Below, piece after piece: positions 1 through 8,507 of a stretch of DNA of 64,000 nucleotides. Source of the DNA: Nitrospirota bacterium (GTDB lineage: Bacteria; JACPQY01). The DNA lies in assembly GCA_016180645.1 (NCBI GenBank), contig JACPAV010000024.1:1-64000 (forward strand), read 5' to 3'. A program made the translations under genes and the position numbers. The number at the start of each line of letters is the position of its first letter. Positions within the stretch are counted from its first letter, which is position 1. The notes under the pieces are model-generated. The model worked only from the letters and a program-made list of their open reading frames with translations, did not search any database and was not told where the DNA came from.

Positions 1-2094
1 GTCGGTCGAGCCGTCGCAATCGTTGTCGAGCGCATCGCACTTCTCGGAGGAACTGGCGGTTGTTTGGGAGCATACGGAGGAGCCGTTGGAGCACGCGGTC
101 GTGCCTGCGGAGCAGACGCCCTGAAGACCCGTGGTGCAGGAGGTTGAAGTGATTCCATCATCGACCGTTCCGTTGCAATCGTTGTCCAGACCGTCGCAAG
201 TCTCGGCGGAAGAGGCGGTGGTTTGGGAGCAGACGGGAGTCCCGTTTGAGCACACGGTTGTGCCTGCGGCGCAGACGCCCTTGCCGCCCGTGGCGCAGGA
301 GGCGGACGGGATGGCGTCGTCGACCTTTCCGTTGCAATCGTTGTCCTTCGCGTCGCAGATCTCGACGCTGGACGCAAGACGCTGGACGCAAGTAAGAGCG
401 CCGTTCACGCAGGTTTGGGTTCCTTCGGAGCAGACGCCTTGGTTGCCGGTGGAGCAGGATGCCGACGGGATGTCCTCATCGGTTGTCCCGTCACAATCGT
501 TGTCTTTCGAGTCGCACACCTCGATGGAACTGCTGGTGGTTTGGGCGCACGCGAGAGCGCCGTTCACGCAGGTTTGGGTTCCTTCGGCGCAGACGCCGGG
601 CAGGCCGGTGTCGCAGGTCCCGGCGGTAGTCGCAGGCTTTATGCCTGCGTCCGAAGACGCACCCGTAAAGGGTGCGCCTGCGCCTACCAAGTCTTCATCC
701 ACCACGCCGTCGCAGTCGTTGTCTTTGCCGTCGCAGAGTTCGGGCGTGGGGACGCAGGAGGGGAGGACGGTGAAGGTGAGGGCCGCAGGAGAGGGGTCGC
801 GATTGCCCATCGCGTCCGAGGCGGCCACGGCGAACTTGTGCTCGCCCGACGCGGGACGCAGGACGTGGGACGCGGGGCACGGAGCGAAGGCTGAGTCGTC
901 CAACGCGCACCGGAATACGCATGCCGTCTCGGTACAGGTGAATGTGAACGTGATGTCTTGTCCTGCCTGCGCCTCGCGTCCTGCGCCCAGCGCCTCCGCC
1001 GACACGAACGTGTCGGGCGGTGTGAGATCTACCTGCTTGAGTTCGATCTTGACCTCGGCGGCGGGGGGGATTCCCGCGGACTTGAAATCCGCAACGACCT
1101 TCTGTTCCAGCTTCTTGGCAAGGTCTTCAAAGGCCTTTTGGGCCTGGGCCTCGGTAGGTTTGGACGCGGGATCGGCGGCGGCGGCGATGGCTTGGTCGAA
1201 GGACGCGGGCGTAAAGCCCGCGGCTACCGCGCCGGTTCCGATCAGAGAGGCCACCTCCGTGAGCGTGGCGATGCCGTCGCCGTCGAGGTCGGGGAGTTCG
1301 ACGTCGTTCATGGAGAGGGGGGTGTCTTCCACCTCAATCGTGAACCCGTGATCCAGTGATCCCGTGACCCCGCCAGGAGCACCCCCACCCGAACCCTCCC
1401 CCGTCGAGGGGGAGGGGGTTCCGGGCTGACCGCTGACCGCTGACTGCTGACTGCTGACTTTGATCTTCACCGTCGTTTTCACTTCGACGAGGGGCACGTC
1501 CTGATGTTTGCCGGGTCGCACGCGTGTGCGGATGGAGTTGGCGCCGTCGCGGGCGGATTTCTGGGGGAGGAGGAAGGTGATTTCGAAGGCGAAGGCGATG
1601 TCGCCTTCTGCAGGTTCCTGGTTCCTTGTTCCTAGTTCCTGGAACTGTGGTTGGAGGGTAGCCGCGGGCTTTATTCCCGTGTCCGAGGACGCACCCGTAA
1701 AGGGTGCGGCTACCACTCGGGATGGCGTCCCCCGCACCCACCTTCTCACGCTCCGCGCCGCGGCGCCGCGTCTCCCCCCTCGAATGCCGGATTCCACGTC
1801 TCCCCGGCGCCCCGCCCGGATGCCGCCACGAATGCCGGAAGCTTCCTCGCCTCTCCGACCGCTCCGAACGCCCCCGCGGATGCCCTCGGCGACGAGTTCC
1901 TCATTCACATAAACATCCGCCTCGAGTTCCTCCTGCTCCCCCACGCCCAACAGCGCCGCGGCGGCCTCGGGGGAGAGCGGAAGAACCACGTTCACCGGAG
2001 CAGAGTCGGCGGGTGTGGTTTCGGCTAGGACCCTTGCCTTGGAACAGGAGAAAAGGAGGAGCCCGAACACCAGCGAAATAGTGATAGCCCGCAT
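1..2094 (-). CDS. Partial surface lipoprotein with DNDCDG (MopE-like) repeats; C-terminus lies off the left edge
   Basis: The frame is open without a stop from the ATG at 2094 to base 1 (698 codons). It starts with a lipoprotein signal (hydrophobic stretch, then LLFSC), so the product is probably surface or outer-membrane anchored. An EF-hand-like DLDGDG near 1270-1290 is followed by an Ig-like module (FTCTETACVFRCALD, near 900-960). Then come at least five Cys/Asp repeats of the CDG-DNDC-DG type, spaced about 159 bp (53 residues) apart towards base 1, with conserved Cys pairs between them. Such repeats are known from MopE-like and myxobacterial surface proteins and are presumed metal-binding. 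Three dispersed palindromic elements and several degenerate tandem repeats lie inside the gene, all in frame. No clear ribosome-binding site precedes the ATG. Ligand and exact role are unknown. Confidence 0.8.
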   Translation of the reverse strand, partial: MRAITISLVFGLLLFSCSKARVLAETTPADSAPVNVVLPLSPEAAAALLGVGEQEELEADVYVNEELVAEGIRGGVRSGRRGEEASGIRGGIRAGRRGDVESGIRGGRRGAAARSVRRWVRGTPSRVVAAPFTGASSDTGIKPAATLQPQFQELGTRNQEPAEGDIAFAFEITFLLPQKSARDGANSIRTRVRPGKHQDVPLVEVKTTVKIKVSSQQSAVSGQPGTPSPSTGEGSGGGAPGGVTGSLDHGFTIEVEDTPLSMNDVELPDLDGDGIATLTEVASLIGTGAVAAGFTPASFDQAIAAAADPASKPTEAQAQKAFEDLAKKLEQKVVADFKSAGIPPAAEVKIELKQVDLTPPDTFVSAEALGAGREAQAGQDITFTFTCTETACVFRCALDDSAFAPCPASHVLRPASGEHKFAVAASDAMGNRDPSPAALTFTVLPSCVPTPELCDGKDNDCDGVVDEDLVGAGAPFTGASSDAGIKPATTAGTCDTGLPGVCAEGTQTCVNGALACAQTTSSSIEVCDSKDNDCDGTTDEDIPSASCSTGNQGVCSEGTQTCVNGALTCVQRLASSVEICDAKDNDCNGKVDDAIPSASCATGGKGVCAAGTTVCSNGTPVCSQTTASSAETCDGLDNDCNGTVDDGITSTSCTTGLQGVCSAGTTACSNGSSVCSQTTASSSEKCDALDNDCDGSTD
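625..688. repeat. Dispersed palindromic element, family A, inside the MopE-like gene
   Basis: Two linked hairpins: a GCAGGC-TTTA-GCCTGC arm pair and a GCACCC-GTAA-GGGTGC arm pair. The element is read in frame on the minus strand and encodes VGAGAPFTGASSDAGIKPAT. It sits directly after a DNDCDG repeat. Related copies are at 1657-1714, 1203-1228, 2194-2264, 17281-17344 and 28380-28453. Confidence 0.85.
1203..1228. repeat. Half copy of palindromic family A in coding sequence
   Basis: A single CGCGGGC-GTAAA-GCCCGCG hairpin followed by GCTACC. It is read in frame on the minus strand as VAAGFTPAS within the MopE-like gene. Confidence 0.7.
1394..1459. repeat. Palindrome plus heptamer tandem repeat in coding sequence
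   Basis: 1394-1416 is a CCCTCCCC...GGGGAGGG palindrome. 1425-1459 is a run of the 7-mer GCTGACC/GCTGACT. Both lie in frame inside the MopE-like gene and encode a low-complexity Ser/Gln/Gly-rich linker. A similar degenerate run (GTTCCTGG-like) lies at 1612-1642. Confidence 0.6.
1657..1714. repeat. Dispersed palindromic element, family A, inside the MopE-like gene
   Basis: Full two-hairpin copy (GTAGCCGCGGGC... to ...GGTGCGGCTACC). Read on the minus strand it stays open and encodes VAAPFTGASSDTGIKPAAT, nearly the same peptide as the copy at 625-688. Confidence 0.85.
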
Positions 2095-2281
2095 AGCGAA
2101 TTTCGCGGCCAGAATAGAACGGGGAGAACCACAGACAATCAGGTAAACCCTGTATTGGGGACTGCCGCAGTCGTGAAAGTGGTGCTGGGGAAAGACCGCA
2201 GGCGTAAAGCCTGCGCCTACCGTATGGAAAAGGCCTCCCCGGTAGCCGCGGGCTTCAGCCCGCGTTGTCTCGGTCGAGGAC
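2095..2281. repeat. Intergenic gap with two half copies of palindromic family A
   Basis: The gap between the response regulator stop and the MopE-like start contains two family A hairpins, at 2194-2221 and 2241-2264. They lie just downstream of the response regulator gene, where they could act as a transcript 3' structure. No gene is seen. The promoter of the MopE-like gene should lie here but no convincing -35/-10 pair was found. Confidence 0.6.
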
Positions 2282-2899
2282 TCAAACCAAGCCGGTTTCC
2301 ATTGCGTAGCGCACAAGATCGGCGGCCTTGTGGAGGTCCAGCTTGTCCATGATGTGTGTGCGGTGTGTCTCGACCGTCTTGGTGCTGATGGAGAGTTTCT
2401 TCCCGATCTGCCGATTGGTGAGACCTCTTGCGATCCATTGGAGGATCTCCCGTTCTCGGTCCGTGAGCGAGTCGCCTGGAGCACGGCCATCGAACACGAG
2501 GGCATCCAGCTTCGCGGCGACGGAGGCGCTGACGAACCTGCCGCCTGCGGCCACCGTCCGGATGGCCTGGACGAGGTCTTCGAAGGCGCTGTCCTTCAGC
2601 ACGAAGCCGGGGAGGCGTGCTCGGGCGGCGCGGGCGAGGGTGACGGGATCATCGTGCATCGTCAGGAGGACGACGCGCGAAGGGGTTCCTTCGAAGCCTC
2701 TCGCCACGTCCAAACCGTCCATGTCCGGCAGCGATACGTCCAGGATGACGGCGTCCGGGCGTAGGCGTTGCACGAGGTCGTGAGCCGATTTTCCGTTGTC
2801 TGCTTCGCCGACCACCACGATGTCTCCGGTGGCGCGGAGCATCTCCTTGAGTCCTTCCCGGAACATCTTGTGGTCGTCGACCAAGATCGCCCTAATCAT
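2282..2899 (-). CDS. NarL/FixJ-type response regulator
   Basis: Two-component response regulator of 205 residues. The N-terminal receiver domain has the acidic pair D8-D9, phospho-acceptor D54 (in ILDVSLPDMDG) and a Thr and Lys at the usual distal positions (LLTMH, VLKDS). A C-terminal LuxR/NarL helix-turn-helix follows (LTDREREILQWIARG...SISTKTVETH). It should bind DNA when phosphorylated by the kinase encoded immediately upstream, whose 3' end it overlaps by 8 bp, so the two are co-translated. Its targets cannot be read from the sequence. The GMC oxidoreductase genes upstream in the same run are candidates by position only. Confidence 0.93.
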   Translation of the reverse strand: MIRAILVDDHKMFREGLKEMLRATGDIVVVGEADNGKSAHDLVQRLRPDAVILDVSLPDMDGLDVARGFEGTPSRVVLLTMHDDPVTLARAARARLPGFVLKDSAFEDLVQAIRTVAAGGRFVSASVAAKLDALVFDGRAPGDSLTDREREILQWIARGLTNRQIGKKLSISTKTVETHRTHIMDKLDLHKAADLVRYAMETGLV

Positions 2900-4712
2900 G
2901 GGTGGGGATGGCGAGAACGAGCGTGGTGCCCCCGCCTGGAGCGGTCTTCAGCGCGACACTGCCGTTCAACAGTTCCGCTCTCTCCTTGATGGTGATGAGA
3001 CCCAGTCCCAAGCCGCGGTCGGCGCCATCCCCGCCTTTCATGCCCTTCCCATCGTCGTGAATTTCCAGGATGGCGGCGCGGCCTTCCTTGCGAAGGGAGA
3101 TTCGGATGGATTGCGCGCCCGAATGCTTCACGGCGTTTCCGAGCGCTTCCTGGAAGATGCGGTAAAAATGATCTTTCGCCGGGAGTGGAATATCGAACGA
3201 AGGATCGGCTTCCACGGAAATCCGAACTTCCGATCGCTCCCGAATCAGGCGCGCGTGCCAGCGGACGGCGTCGGCCATGGTCGTGCGCTCCAGCGCGGAC
3301 GGGCGCAAGTCAACGGCTACGGCACGCAGTTCGTCGATCGAGTGGGACAAATCCGCCACGGCCCGCGTGAAGGTCTCTACCTCCAATCGTTCACCCTTTC
3401 TCAGATTCGCTTCAGCCATCTGGAGCCCGAGTTTGACGGCCAGGAGAGACTGTCCCACGCCGTCGTGGAGTTCCCGCGAGAGCCGTTTCCGTTCGTCTTC
3501 ATAGGCGTTCAAGACGCGGGCCGAGAGGGAGCGCATGGTGTTTCGAATGCGGATGAATCTCGCGGCAAGGGCGAACGTGAGCAGCACGACGAAGAACCCC
3601 GCGGCGAGGTCGCCCAGATCCAACGGGCCGAGGAAATGATCGGGGTAGATGCCGAGGAAGGAGAGGACCTCGGCGTTTATTCCGAACACCACGCCGACCA
3701 CGCCGAGGAGAACGGTTCCCGATTCAGGCACGCGTCGACGGACCGCTTGCGCGGCGACCACAACAGGGGCGATCCCCGCGGCGGCGGCGTAGGCATAGAA
3801 AAGAAAGGCCATCGTGGTGTAGTGGCCGCCGGACCATGTGACCAAGGCGGCGGCGAGGGGGATGGAAAGGGCCACGATGGCCTTGTAGGCCCAATGGAAT
3901 CGGGCCTTGCAGAAGGAAATGACGAACACGAGGAACAAGGCTGGGAGCAGGCACCACAAGGCAAAAGATGCCCACTGTGGAACGGCGCCTTTCCAGCCGG
4001 TCTGGTAAAAAAGCAAGGTGTCCAAGAAGTAGATTGCCTCGTAAACCATGACCGTGGCGCAGAAGAGGAGCATCTCCCTCCCCCGGATGCCTCTCGCATA
4101 ACCCCACAGTGCGGCGAGGAGGAGGAAGGCAAACAGCGAGAGGAGCACGGACTCCACGGCGCCTCGGTCATTTTCCCGATCGAGTTCAATCTCGCGCAGG
4201 ACGGCGTAGTCGCCAATGGCGGCGGGACCATCCATGATCCCCCCGCTCAGCCAGGTGTTCAGCACGTGGATGGCCAGCACGTTTTCGCCCTCTGTCCGGA
4301 GGAGAGACGCGGGGACGGGGTAGAGGCGTTCGTCCCACGTGGCTTCGACCCACTTTCCCCGGACGGCGCCTGCCGATCCGATGCGGATGCCGTTCAGGAA
4401 AGTCTCATCGCTGTTGCCGATGCGACCGAGGAACAGAGCCGGCCGATGGGGCGAGAAGCCGCGAGGCAGCGTGAAATGAAGCCGGTACCAGCCGTGCCCG
4501 TTGTCGGTGTGAAGACCCTGCGATTGCAGACTGCCCGGAATGTGGACGGGGATCCAACCGGATTCGTCTGCTTCCGGCGCGGACCATGCGGGATCGTCAC
4601 CTGCACGGAACAGATGTGTTCCGTCGAGCAAGGCGATTTCTCCCGTCGGAGGGGGAGCCGAGAGAAGCGTCGCCGCAAGGATGAAGGCCGACGCGGTAAC
4701 CACGGGCGCCAC
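2892..4712 (-). CDS. Membrane sensor histidine kinase (7TM sensor, HisKA_3 type)
   Basis: 606-residue partner of the downstream response regulator. A signal-like N-terminus leads into an extracytoplasmic beta-sandwich (about residues 30-175, galactose-binding/7TMR-DISM-like, with GWYRLHFTLP and LFLGRIGNSDETFLNG). About seven hydrophobic segments follow (about 188-387). The HisKA_3 dimerisation helix carries phospho-acceptor H416 in RELHDGVGQ, and the GHKL ATPase domain has the N-box FQEALGNAVKHS and G-box DDGKGMKG/GLGLGL. The extracytoplasmic domain suggests that it senses a carbohydrate-like or membrane signal; this is inference. It starts 14 bp after the GMC oxidoreductase stop. Confidence 0.9.
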   Translation of the reverse strand: MAPVVTASAFILAATLLSAPPPTGEIALLDGTHLFRAGDDPAWSAPEADESGWIPVHIPGSLQSQGLHTDNGHGWYRLHFTLPRGFSPHRPALFLGRIGNSDETFLNGIRIGSAGAVRGKWVEATWDERLYPVPASLLRTEGENVLAIHVLNTWLSGGIMDGPAAIGDYAVLREIELDRENDRGAVESVLLSLFAFLLLAALWGYARGIRGREMLLFCATVMVYEAIYFLDTLLFYQTGWKGAVPQWASFALWCLLPALFLVFVISFCKARFHWAYKAIVALSIPLAAALVTWSGGHYTTMAFLFYAYAAAAGIAPVVVAAQAVRRRVPESGTVLLGVVGVVFGINAEVLSFLGIYPDHFLGPLDLGDLAAGFFVVLLTFALAARFIRIRNTMRSLSARVLNAYEDERKRLSRELHDGVGQSLLAVKLGLQMAEANLRKGERLEVETFTRAVADLSHSIDELRAVAVDLRPSALERTTMADAVRWHARLIRERSEVRISVEADPSFDIPLPAKDHFYRIFQEALGNAVKHSGAQSIRISLRKEGRAAILEIHDDGKGMKGGDGADRGLGLGLITIKERAELLNGSVALKTAPGGGTTLVLAIPTHD

Positions 4713-4726
4713 TATGCGGTCACCGT

Positions 4727-6274
4727 TTATGCGCGAATCCCGCGCGCCACGTGGAGGGCCAGCGTCATGATCGCCTGCTGCGGATTCACGATGGTGCAGG
4801 TGGGGAGGATGCCGCCGTCGGCGATGAAAAGGCCTTCTAACCCGTGAACTTCGCCGGAGGGGGAAACCACCGAACGCTTGGGATCGACTCCCATGGCGCA
4901 GGTGCCCATCGGGTGGAGACTTCCACCGATCAAACGGCTGCGGGGGATGGGCCGTTTCATCAGTGCGCGGAGACCATCCTCGTCATGCACCGCCGGCGCG
5001 CCGATGAACCCCGGGAAGACGGCGTTCGCTCCAGCCGCAAGGTAGATTTTGCACGTGAGTTCCAAGGCTTCTTGCATGCGGGCACGGTCGCCTTCCGGGA
5101 GAAGATATACGGCCTGCGCCCAACCAGCCGGGAGGCGGATCAATCGGCCTGTTGATGAATCGCTGATCAACGCGCCCCCATCGGTGAAGCCGCCGTACTG
5201 CGCCATCCACTGTTTGTGCTCTTGTCCGAATCCAGGAATGAGGAGTGAACCGACCGGAGGCGGAACCGCACCCACGAGGAAGATGAACCCCTTGTCCTCG
5301 AGAAATTGGTCTGAGAAGTAGCTTTGTGGAGTGCCCCGCCAGCAGGAGACGTCCTCATCGAAAATCGCGCCGGCCACGACTCCCGGATGGACGCGGAGAT
5401 TTCGTCCGATGGCATCGGCGCCGATCCCGCTCTTCCAAAGGATGCGGGGGGTGTTCAGCGCGCCGGCCGCGAGAACGACGGTGGGTGCTTCGATGAACAG
5501 AGGTTCGCATACCTCGCCCTTCGACAGGCTCAGGGTGAGCGGAGTGGTTTCCGCTCGTGCCGATCCCGTCGAAGCACGGCCATTGCCCGTGGTTAGTGCT
5601 CGCACGATCGCCTCCACTCCCACCGCGCGCCCATTCTTCATCACGACTCGCTCCACTTTGCAGCGGGTGACAAGCTTTGCGCCTGCGGCCACCGCCGCCG
5701 GAATCCAGCTCAAGTGCGGCGCGAGTTTGGCATCGTTCGGGCAACCGACGACGCACATTCCCGCTCCCTTGCACCCTCGGGCGTTGCGTTTGGTGGGGGC
5801 ACCCGACCAACCCAGTGCGCGGATTCCTCTCTCGAACACACGACCGTTCCCCCCGATGACTTCAGGTTCGATCTCGTGGATGTTCAGGAACCGCTCGATT
5901 TCCTGGTAGAGGCTCTCGACGTACCCCTTCTGGAACGCATCGAGGTGGAGATCTCGCGTCCATCTTTGTCGAATGGACTCCGGTACCCGGAAGGACGTGC
6001 CCGCGTTCAGGGCCGCCGAGCCGCCAACGCACCGCCCGGTGAAGATGGGCATGGGGGGAAGGCCGTGAGCCATATCGAGTCGAAACGCCCTTGTGCGACC
6101 AACGATGCGCAGGGCTCCGTCCACCAACGGTTCGCCGTGGTCGAGCCGGTCATATTCCATGCCGCGTTCGAGAATCACGACTTTGGCGCCGGCCTCGGCC
6201 AGCGTCTTGGCCACCACGCCTCCGCCGGGCCCGGACCCGACGACGCAGACATCGGCGTTCAAATGCTCAGTCAT
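4727..6274 (-). CDS. GMC-family FAD oxidoreductase (alcohol/sterol oxidase-like)
   Basis: 515-residue flavoprotein. It has an N-terminal Rossmann motif (VVGSGPGGG, residues 12-19), a GMC signature (GGSAALNAGTSFRVPE) and the C-terminal catalytic His region GGSLHPMGTCAMG, followed by ADGGILPTCTIVNPQQAIM. The family oxidises alcohols, including sterols, sugars and long-chain alcohols; this sequence looks closest to long-chain alcohol or cholesterol-oxidase-like members. No signal peptide is seen. A dispersed repeat of about 68 bp (5515-5582) is inserted in frame between the FAD and substrate regions and encodes TTPLTLSLSKG-like residues. The start overlaps the small partner gene by 4 bp (ATGA). 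The substrate is unknown. Confidence 0.88.
   Translation of the reverse strand: MTEHLNADVCVVGSGPGGGVVAKTLAEAGAKVVILERGMEYDRLDHGEPLVDGALRIVGRTRAFRLDMAHGLPPMPIFTGRCVGGSAALNAGTSFRVPESIRQRWTRDLHLDAFQKGYVESLYQEIERFLNIHEIEPEVIGGNGRVFERGIRALGWSGAPTKRNARGCKGAGMCVVGCPNDAKLAPHLSWIPAAVAAGAKLVTRCKVERVVMKNGRAVGVEAIVRALTTGNGRASTGSARAETTPLTLSLSKGEVCEPLFIEAPTVVLAAGALNTPRILWKSGIGADAIGRNLRVHPGVVAGAIFDEDVSCWRGTPQSYFSDQFLEDKGFIFLVGAVPPPVGSLLIPGFGQEHKQWMAQYGGFTDGGALISDSSTGRLIRLPAGWAQAVYLLPEGDRARMQEALELTCKIYLAAGANAVFPGFIGAPAVHDEDGLRALMKRPIPRSRLIGGSLHPMGTCAMGVDPKRSVVSPSGEVHGLEGLFIADGGILPTCTIVNPQQAIMTLALHVARGIRA
5515..5582. repeat. Dispersed repeat (CTTCGACAGGCTCAGG type) inserted in frame in the GMC gene
   Basis: CCCTTCGACAGGCTCAGGG, a GTGAGCGGAGTGGTTTCCGCTC hairpin and CCCGTCGAAGC form a composite palindromic element, since the outer TTCGAC and GTCGAA are complementary. 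It adds about 23 residues to the oxidoreductase without breaking the frame. Confidence 0.75.
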
Positions 6275-6684
6275 CTCGGGCTCACGGGCTCACGATTCAC
6301 GGGATCACGCTCCACCGTCCCCGGATACCCAATGGCGGCCCCGGCCAGAGGGTCCGAATAAAATATCGTCACCACCAGCGCCTTGATCCCGTAGAAGAGG
6401 ACTTGATGAATCAGCCACCGGCTCGTTGCCAATCGGGAGATGAACGCCTGACGCTCGTCCGGGGTCAGACATCTGAATCTGGACAATCTGAAAAAGAGGA
6501 GAATCGGGAGCCAATCTAGGAGCGTGAGCAGGAGGCGGATCGGCCACGATGGATAACCCAATCGGTGGGTCATCGATTCGAGCCGCTCCGCGAGGGGTAC
6601 GTCCCCTCCACCGAGGGGGAACGCACCCCCATGGGGCACGATTGTTTCGGCGAGCGCTTGGGCTACTGTTTCGTGGTAACGCAT
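6271..6684 (-). CDS. Small membrane-associated partner of the GMC oxidoreductase
   Basis: 137 residues, starting at the ATG at 6684 (MRYHETVAQALAETIVPHGG). The Ala-Leu-x-Glu-Thr-Ile-Val-Pro start resembles the accessory or N-terminal domain that accompanies GMC alcohol oxidases (gluconate 2-dehydrogenase subunit 3-like or long-chain alcohol oxidase N-domain). A hydrophobic helix pair (PIRLLLTLLDWLPILLFF; VLFYGIKALVVTIFY) could anchor the flavoprotein at the membrane. It overlaps the upstream gene by 22 bp and the downstream oxidoreductase by 4 bp. Its C-terminus (ERDPVNREPVSPR) is encoded by a degenerate tandem repeat around 6285-6315. Confidence 0.7.
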   Translation of the reverse strand: MRYHETVAQALAETIVPHGGAFPLGGGDVPLAERLESMTHRLGYPSWPIRLLLTLLDWLPILLFFRLSRFRCLTPDERQAFISRLATSRWLIHQVLFYGIKALVVTIFYSDPLAGAAIGYPGTVERDPVNREPVSPR

Positions 6685-8507
6685 TGGAGCAGGCCGTAGA
6701 TGTCGAAGGCCGGGAGGGTGGCATAGAGGACGGACGCTTCGATGCGAACCGGTACGGCGGTGGCCGGCAACTCCGGCGTTTCGAACGCGGCCTGGTCGCA
6801 ACGTGCTCCCGGCGGTATCGGAACCGAGATGGCGAAGGGACCTGCGGGGCGGAATCGGCCTGATTCTCTGTCGTAGTCGTAGTTGACAATGTGTACACCC
6901 AGCGTTCCGGCGGAATTCCTCACGACGCTGACGCCGACCTGTTCAGGGAGGCTGCCGGAAACGGACATCGACTCATCCAGTTCGGTGGCGCTGTGCACGA
7001 TCGTTCCGCCCCTCGACTTGAATTGCGCCAACACGCTCTCGTCCGCCTCGGTGAAGCCGCCCCCTGGGGGAATGACAAGCACGTCATACGCAGAGAGTCG
7101 GTTGAGGTCCAAACGGCGGGGTACCAGTTCCTCGTCACCGGCATAGATCACGTCGAAGAGCACGTGGCGCTTCTGGAGTTCCTCACCGATGGTGAGGAAC
7201 TCGTTGTGGGTGCCGGTTGTCGTGTAGGAGAACGCGTAGCCGATATCCAGGAATTCGCGGAGAACTTCATGGAAGGGATAGACCAAGCCCACGCGGGCGA
7301 CGAGGTTGGCCTCGCGGATCCCCCGGTGCCGCCAGGCAAGCAAGGACATGGGCCCGATGATTTCGGCGGGGACGGTGGCGGTACCGGTCACGGTGGAGGT
7401 GCCTCCGCCGAAAACATACGCCTCGTACGGAATCAGGAACGATTGCTGGGCGGCCCAGGATTCGGCGAAGCGCTGCGTGATGACGCTCCAGTCCTTGCCG
7501 GAATTGACCATATCGAGGAGGTTGACGATGTTGGGAAACATGGCCGTGATCCCGCCGCGCATGAGTTGGTAGCCGAGCCGGTGGAGAGCGAAGAGGCGTC
7601 CTTGCGGCGGGAGCGGAAGCATTGTCTCGAAGACGAGGAAGTCCAGCACCGCCGCCTGGACTTGGTATTGCGGCGCCAGATTGACCGTGTTCCCTGCGAA
7701 GGCGACGGGGCTCTGCGAGGTGGATCGCGCGTGGGCGATGAGATCGCGGAGTTGGTCTTGACGACTCTTGAGCTGGAAACGGACGAATTCGCGGCGCCGC
7801 TCCGGATTCGGATCTTCCGATAGGCCCTTCGCGCCGGCCGCCCGGAGTGAGGCCGCGTAGTCGAATGAGTCAATCCCTGCAATGCCGAGGCGGCTCGCGA
7901 GTTCCGAGCCCGTGAACCGGTTCTCCAAGTAGGCGCGAAATCCCGCCATTGAATCGGGATCGAAGCCGAAGAGGTAGAGATGGCCGCCGAGCCCTTCGAC
8001 CTCGTCGATATGGATGGCGTCCGCCCCGCCCTTGATTTGCTCATCGACGCGCCGCCTGAGATAGGCCTGCCACTCGGGATCATTGTGGGACGGAAGGGTG
8101 GGGGAATTGGGGGTGATCCAGAGGGCCAGGGCGGTGTTTCCACCCAGATCTTGACTTGCGATTCGCGTGAGAAATTCGGGATCGGCTGCCGCCGTGTCCC
8201 TGCCGAGGACGCTCAGCGAACCTTGCATGGTGGCGAAATTGGCCGCAACGTGGATTCCCCGCGATCGCAGTTCTCTGGTGTAGGCGAGTTGGTCGTCATT
8301 CAATCCGGAGTGGTACACCGACCATGCGATGCCGGTGCCTAAGACCGCTTCGAGATACGAGACCGGCGGCGTGCCGTACGCGAAGATCTGGAAATGCCGG
8401 GTCCAGTCGGGCCCGGCGGATCTGTCCCCGTCAATTCGGACGGGCTCGAAGGGATGGGCGCAGGACGCGATTAGGGAACAGACGGGAATCCAGCGCCGCC
8501 AAGTCAT
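6663..8507 (-). CDS. Lipoprotein with glycosidase-like TIM barrel
   Basis: 614 residues with a lipobox (LIASC, Cys16), so exported and lipid-anchored. The first ~350 residues look like a glycoside-hydrolase-type barrel (TGIAWSVYHSG, GIHVAANFATMQG, ADAIHIDEVEG with D168/E169). The C-terminal half (YDVLVIPPGGGFTEADESVLAQFKSRGGTIVHS) resembles the trimerisation/glutamine-amidotransferase-like domain of GH42-type beta-galactosidases. Whether it is catalytic is unclear, because a paired nucleophile Glu cannot be assigned by eye. It overlaps its neighbours on both sides: 4 bp with the next glycosidase-like gene and 22 bp with the GMC partner. Confidence 0.65.
   Translation of the reverse strand: MTWRRWIPVCSLIASCAHPFEPVRIDGDRSAGPDWTRHFQIFAYGTPPVSYLEAVLGTGIAWSVYHSGLNDDQLAYTRELRSRGIHVAANFATMQGSLSVLGRDTAAADPEFLTRIASQDLGGNTALALWITPNSPTLPSHNDPEWQAYLRRRVDEQIKGGADAIHIDEVEGLGGHLYLFGFDPDSMAGFRAYLENRFTGSELASRLGIAGIDSFDYAASLRAAGAKGLSEDPNPERRREFVRFQLKSRQDQLRDLIAHARSTSQSPVAFAGNTVNLAPQYQVQAAVLDFLVFETMLPLPPQGRLFALHRLGYQLMRGGITAMFPNIVNLLDMVNSGKDWSVITQRFAESWAAQQSFLIPYEAYVFGGGTSTVTGTATVPAEIIGPMSLLAWRHRGIREANLVARVGLVYPFHEVLREFLDIGYAFSYTTTGTHNEFLTIGEELQKRHVLFDVIYAGDEELVPRRLDLNRLSAYDVLVIPPGGGFTEADESVLAQFKSRGGTIVHSATELDESMSVSGSLPEQVGVSVVRNSAGTLGVHIVNYDYDRESGRFRPAGPFAISVPIPPGARCDQAAFETPELPATAVPVRIEASVLYATLPAFDIYGLLQCVTTKQ

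Noticed and set aside
131-1351. A long plus-strand reading frame rich in SQSLS-type repeats
   Set aside because: It is the antisense of the DNDCDG repeats. The minus frame has a signal peptide, EF-hand and Cys-rich repeats and is open from 2094 to the edge.
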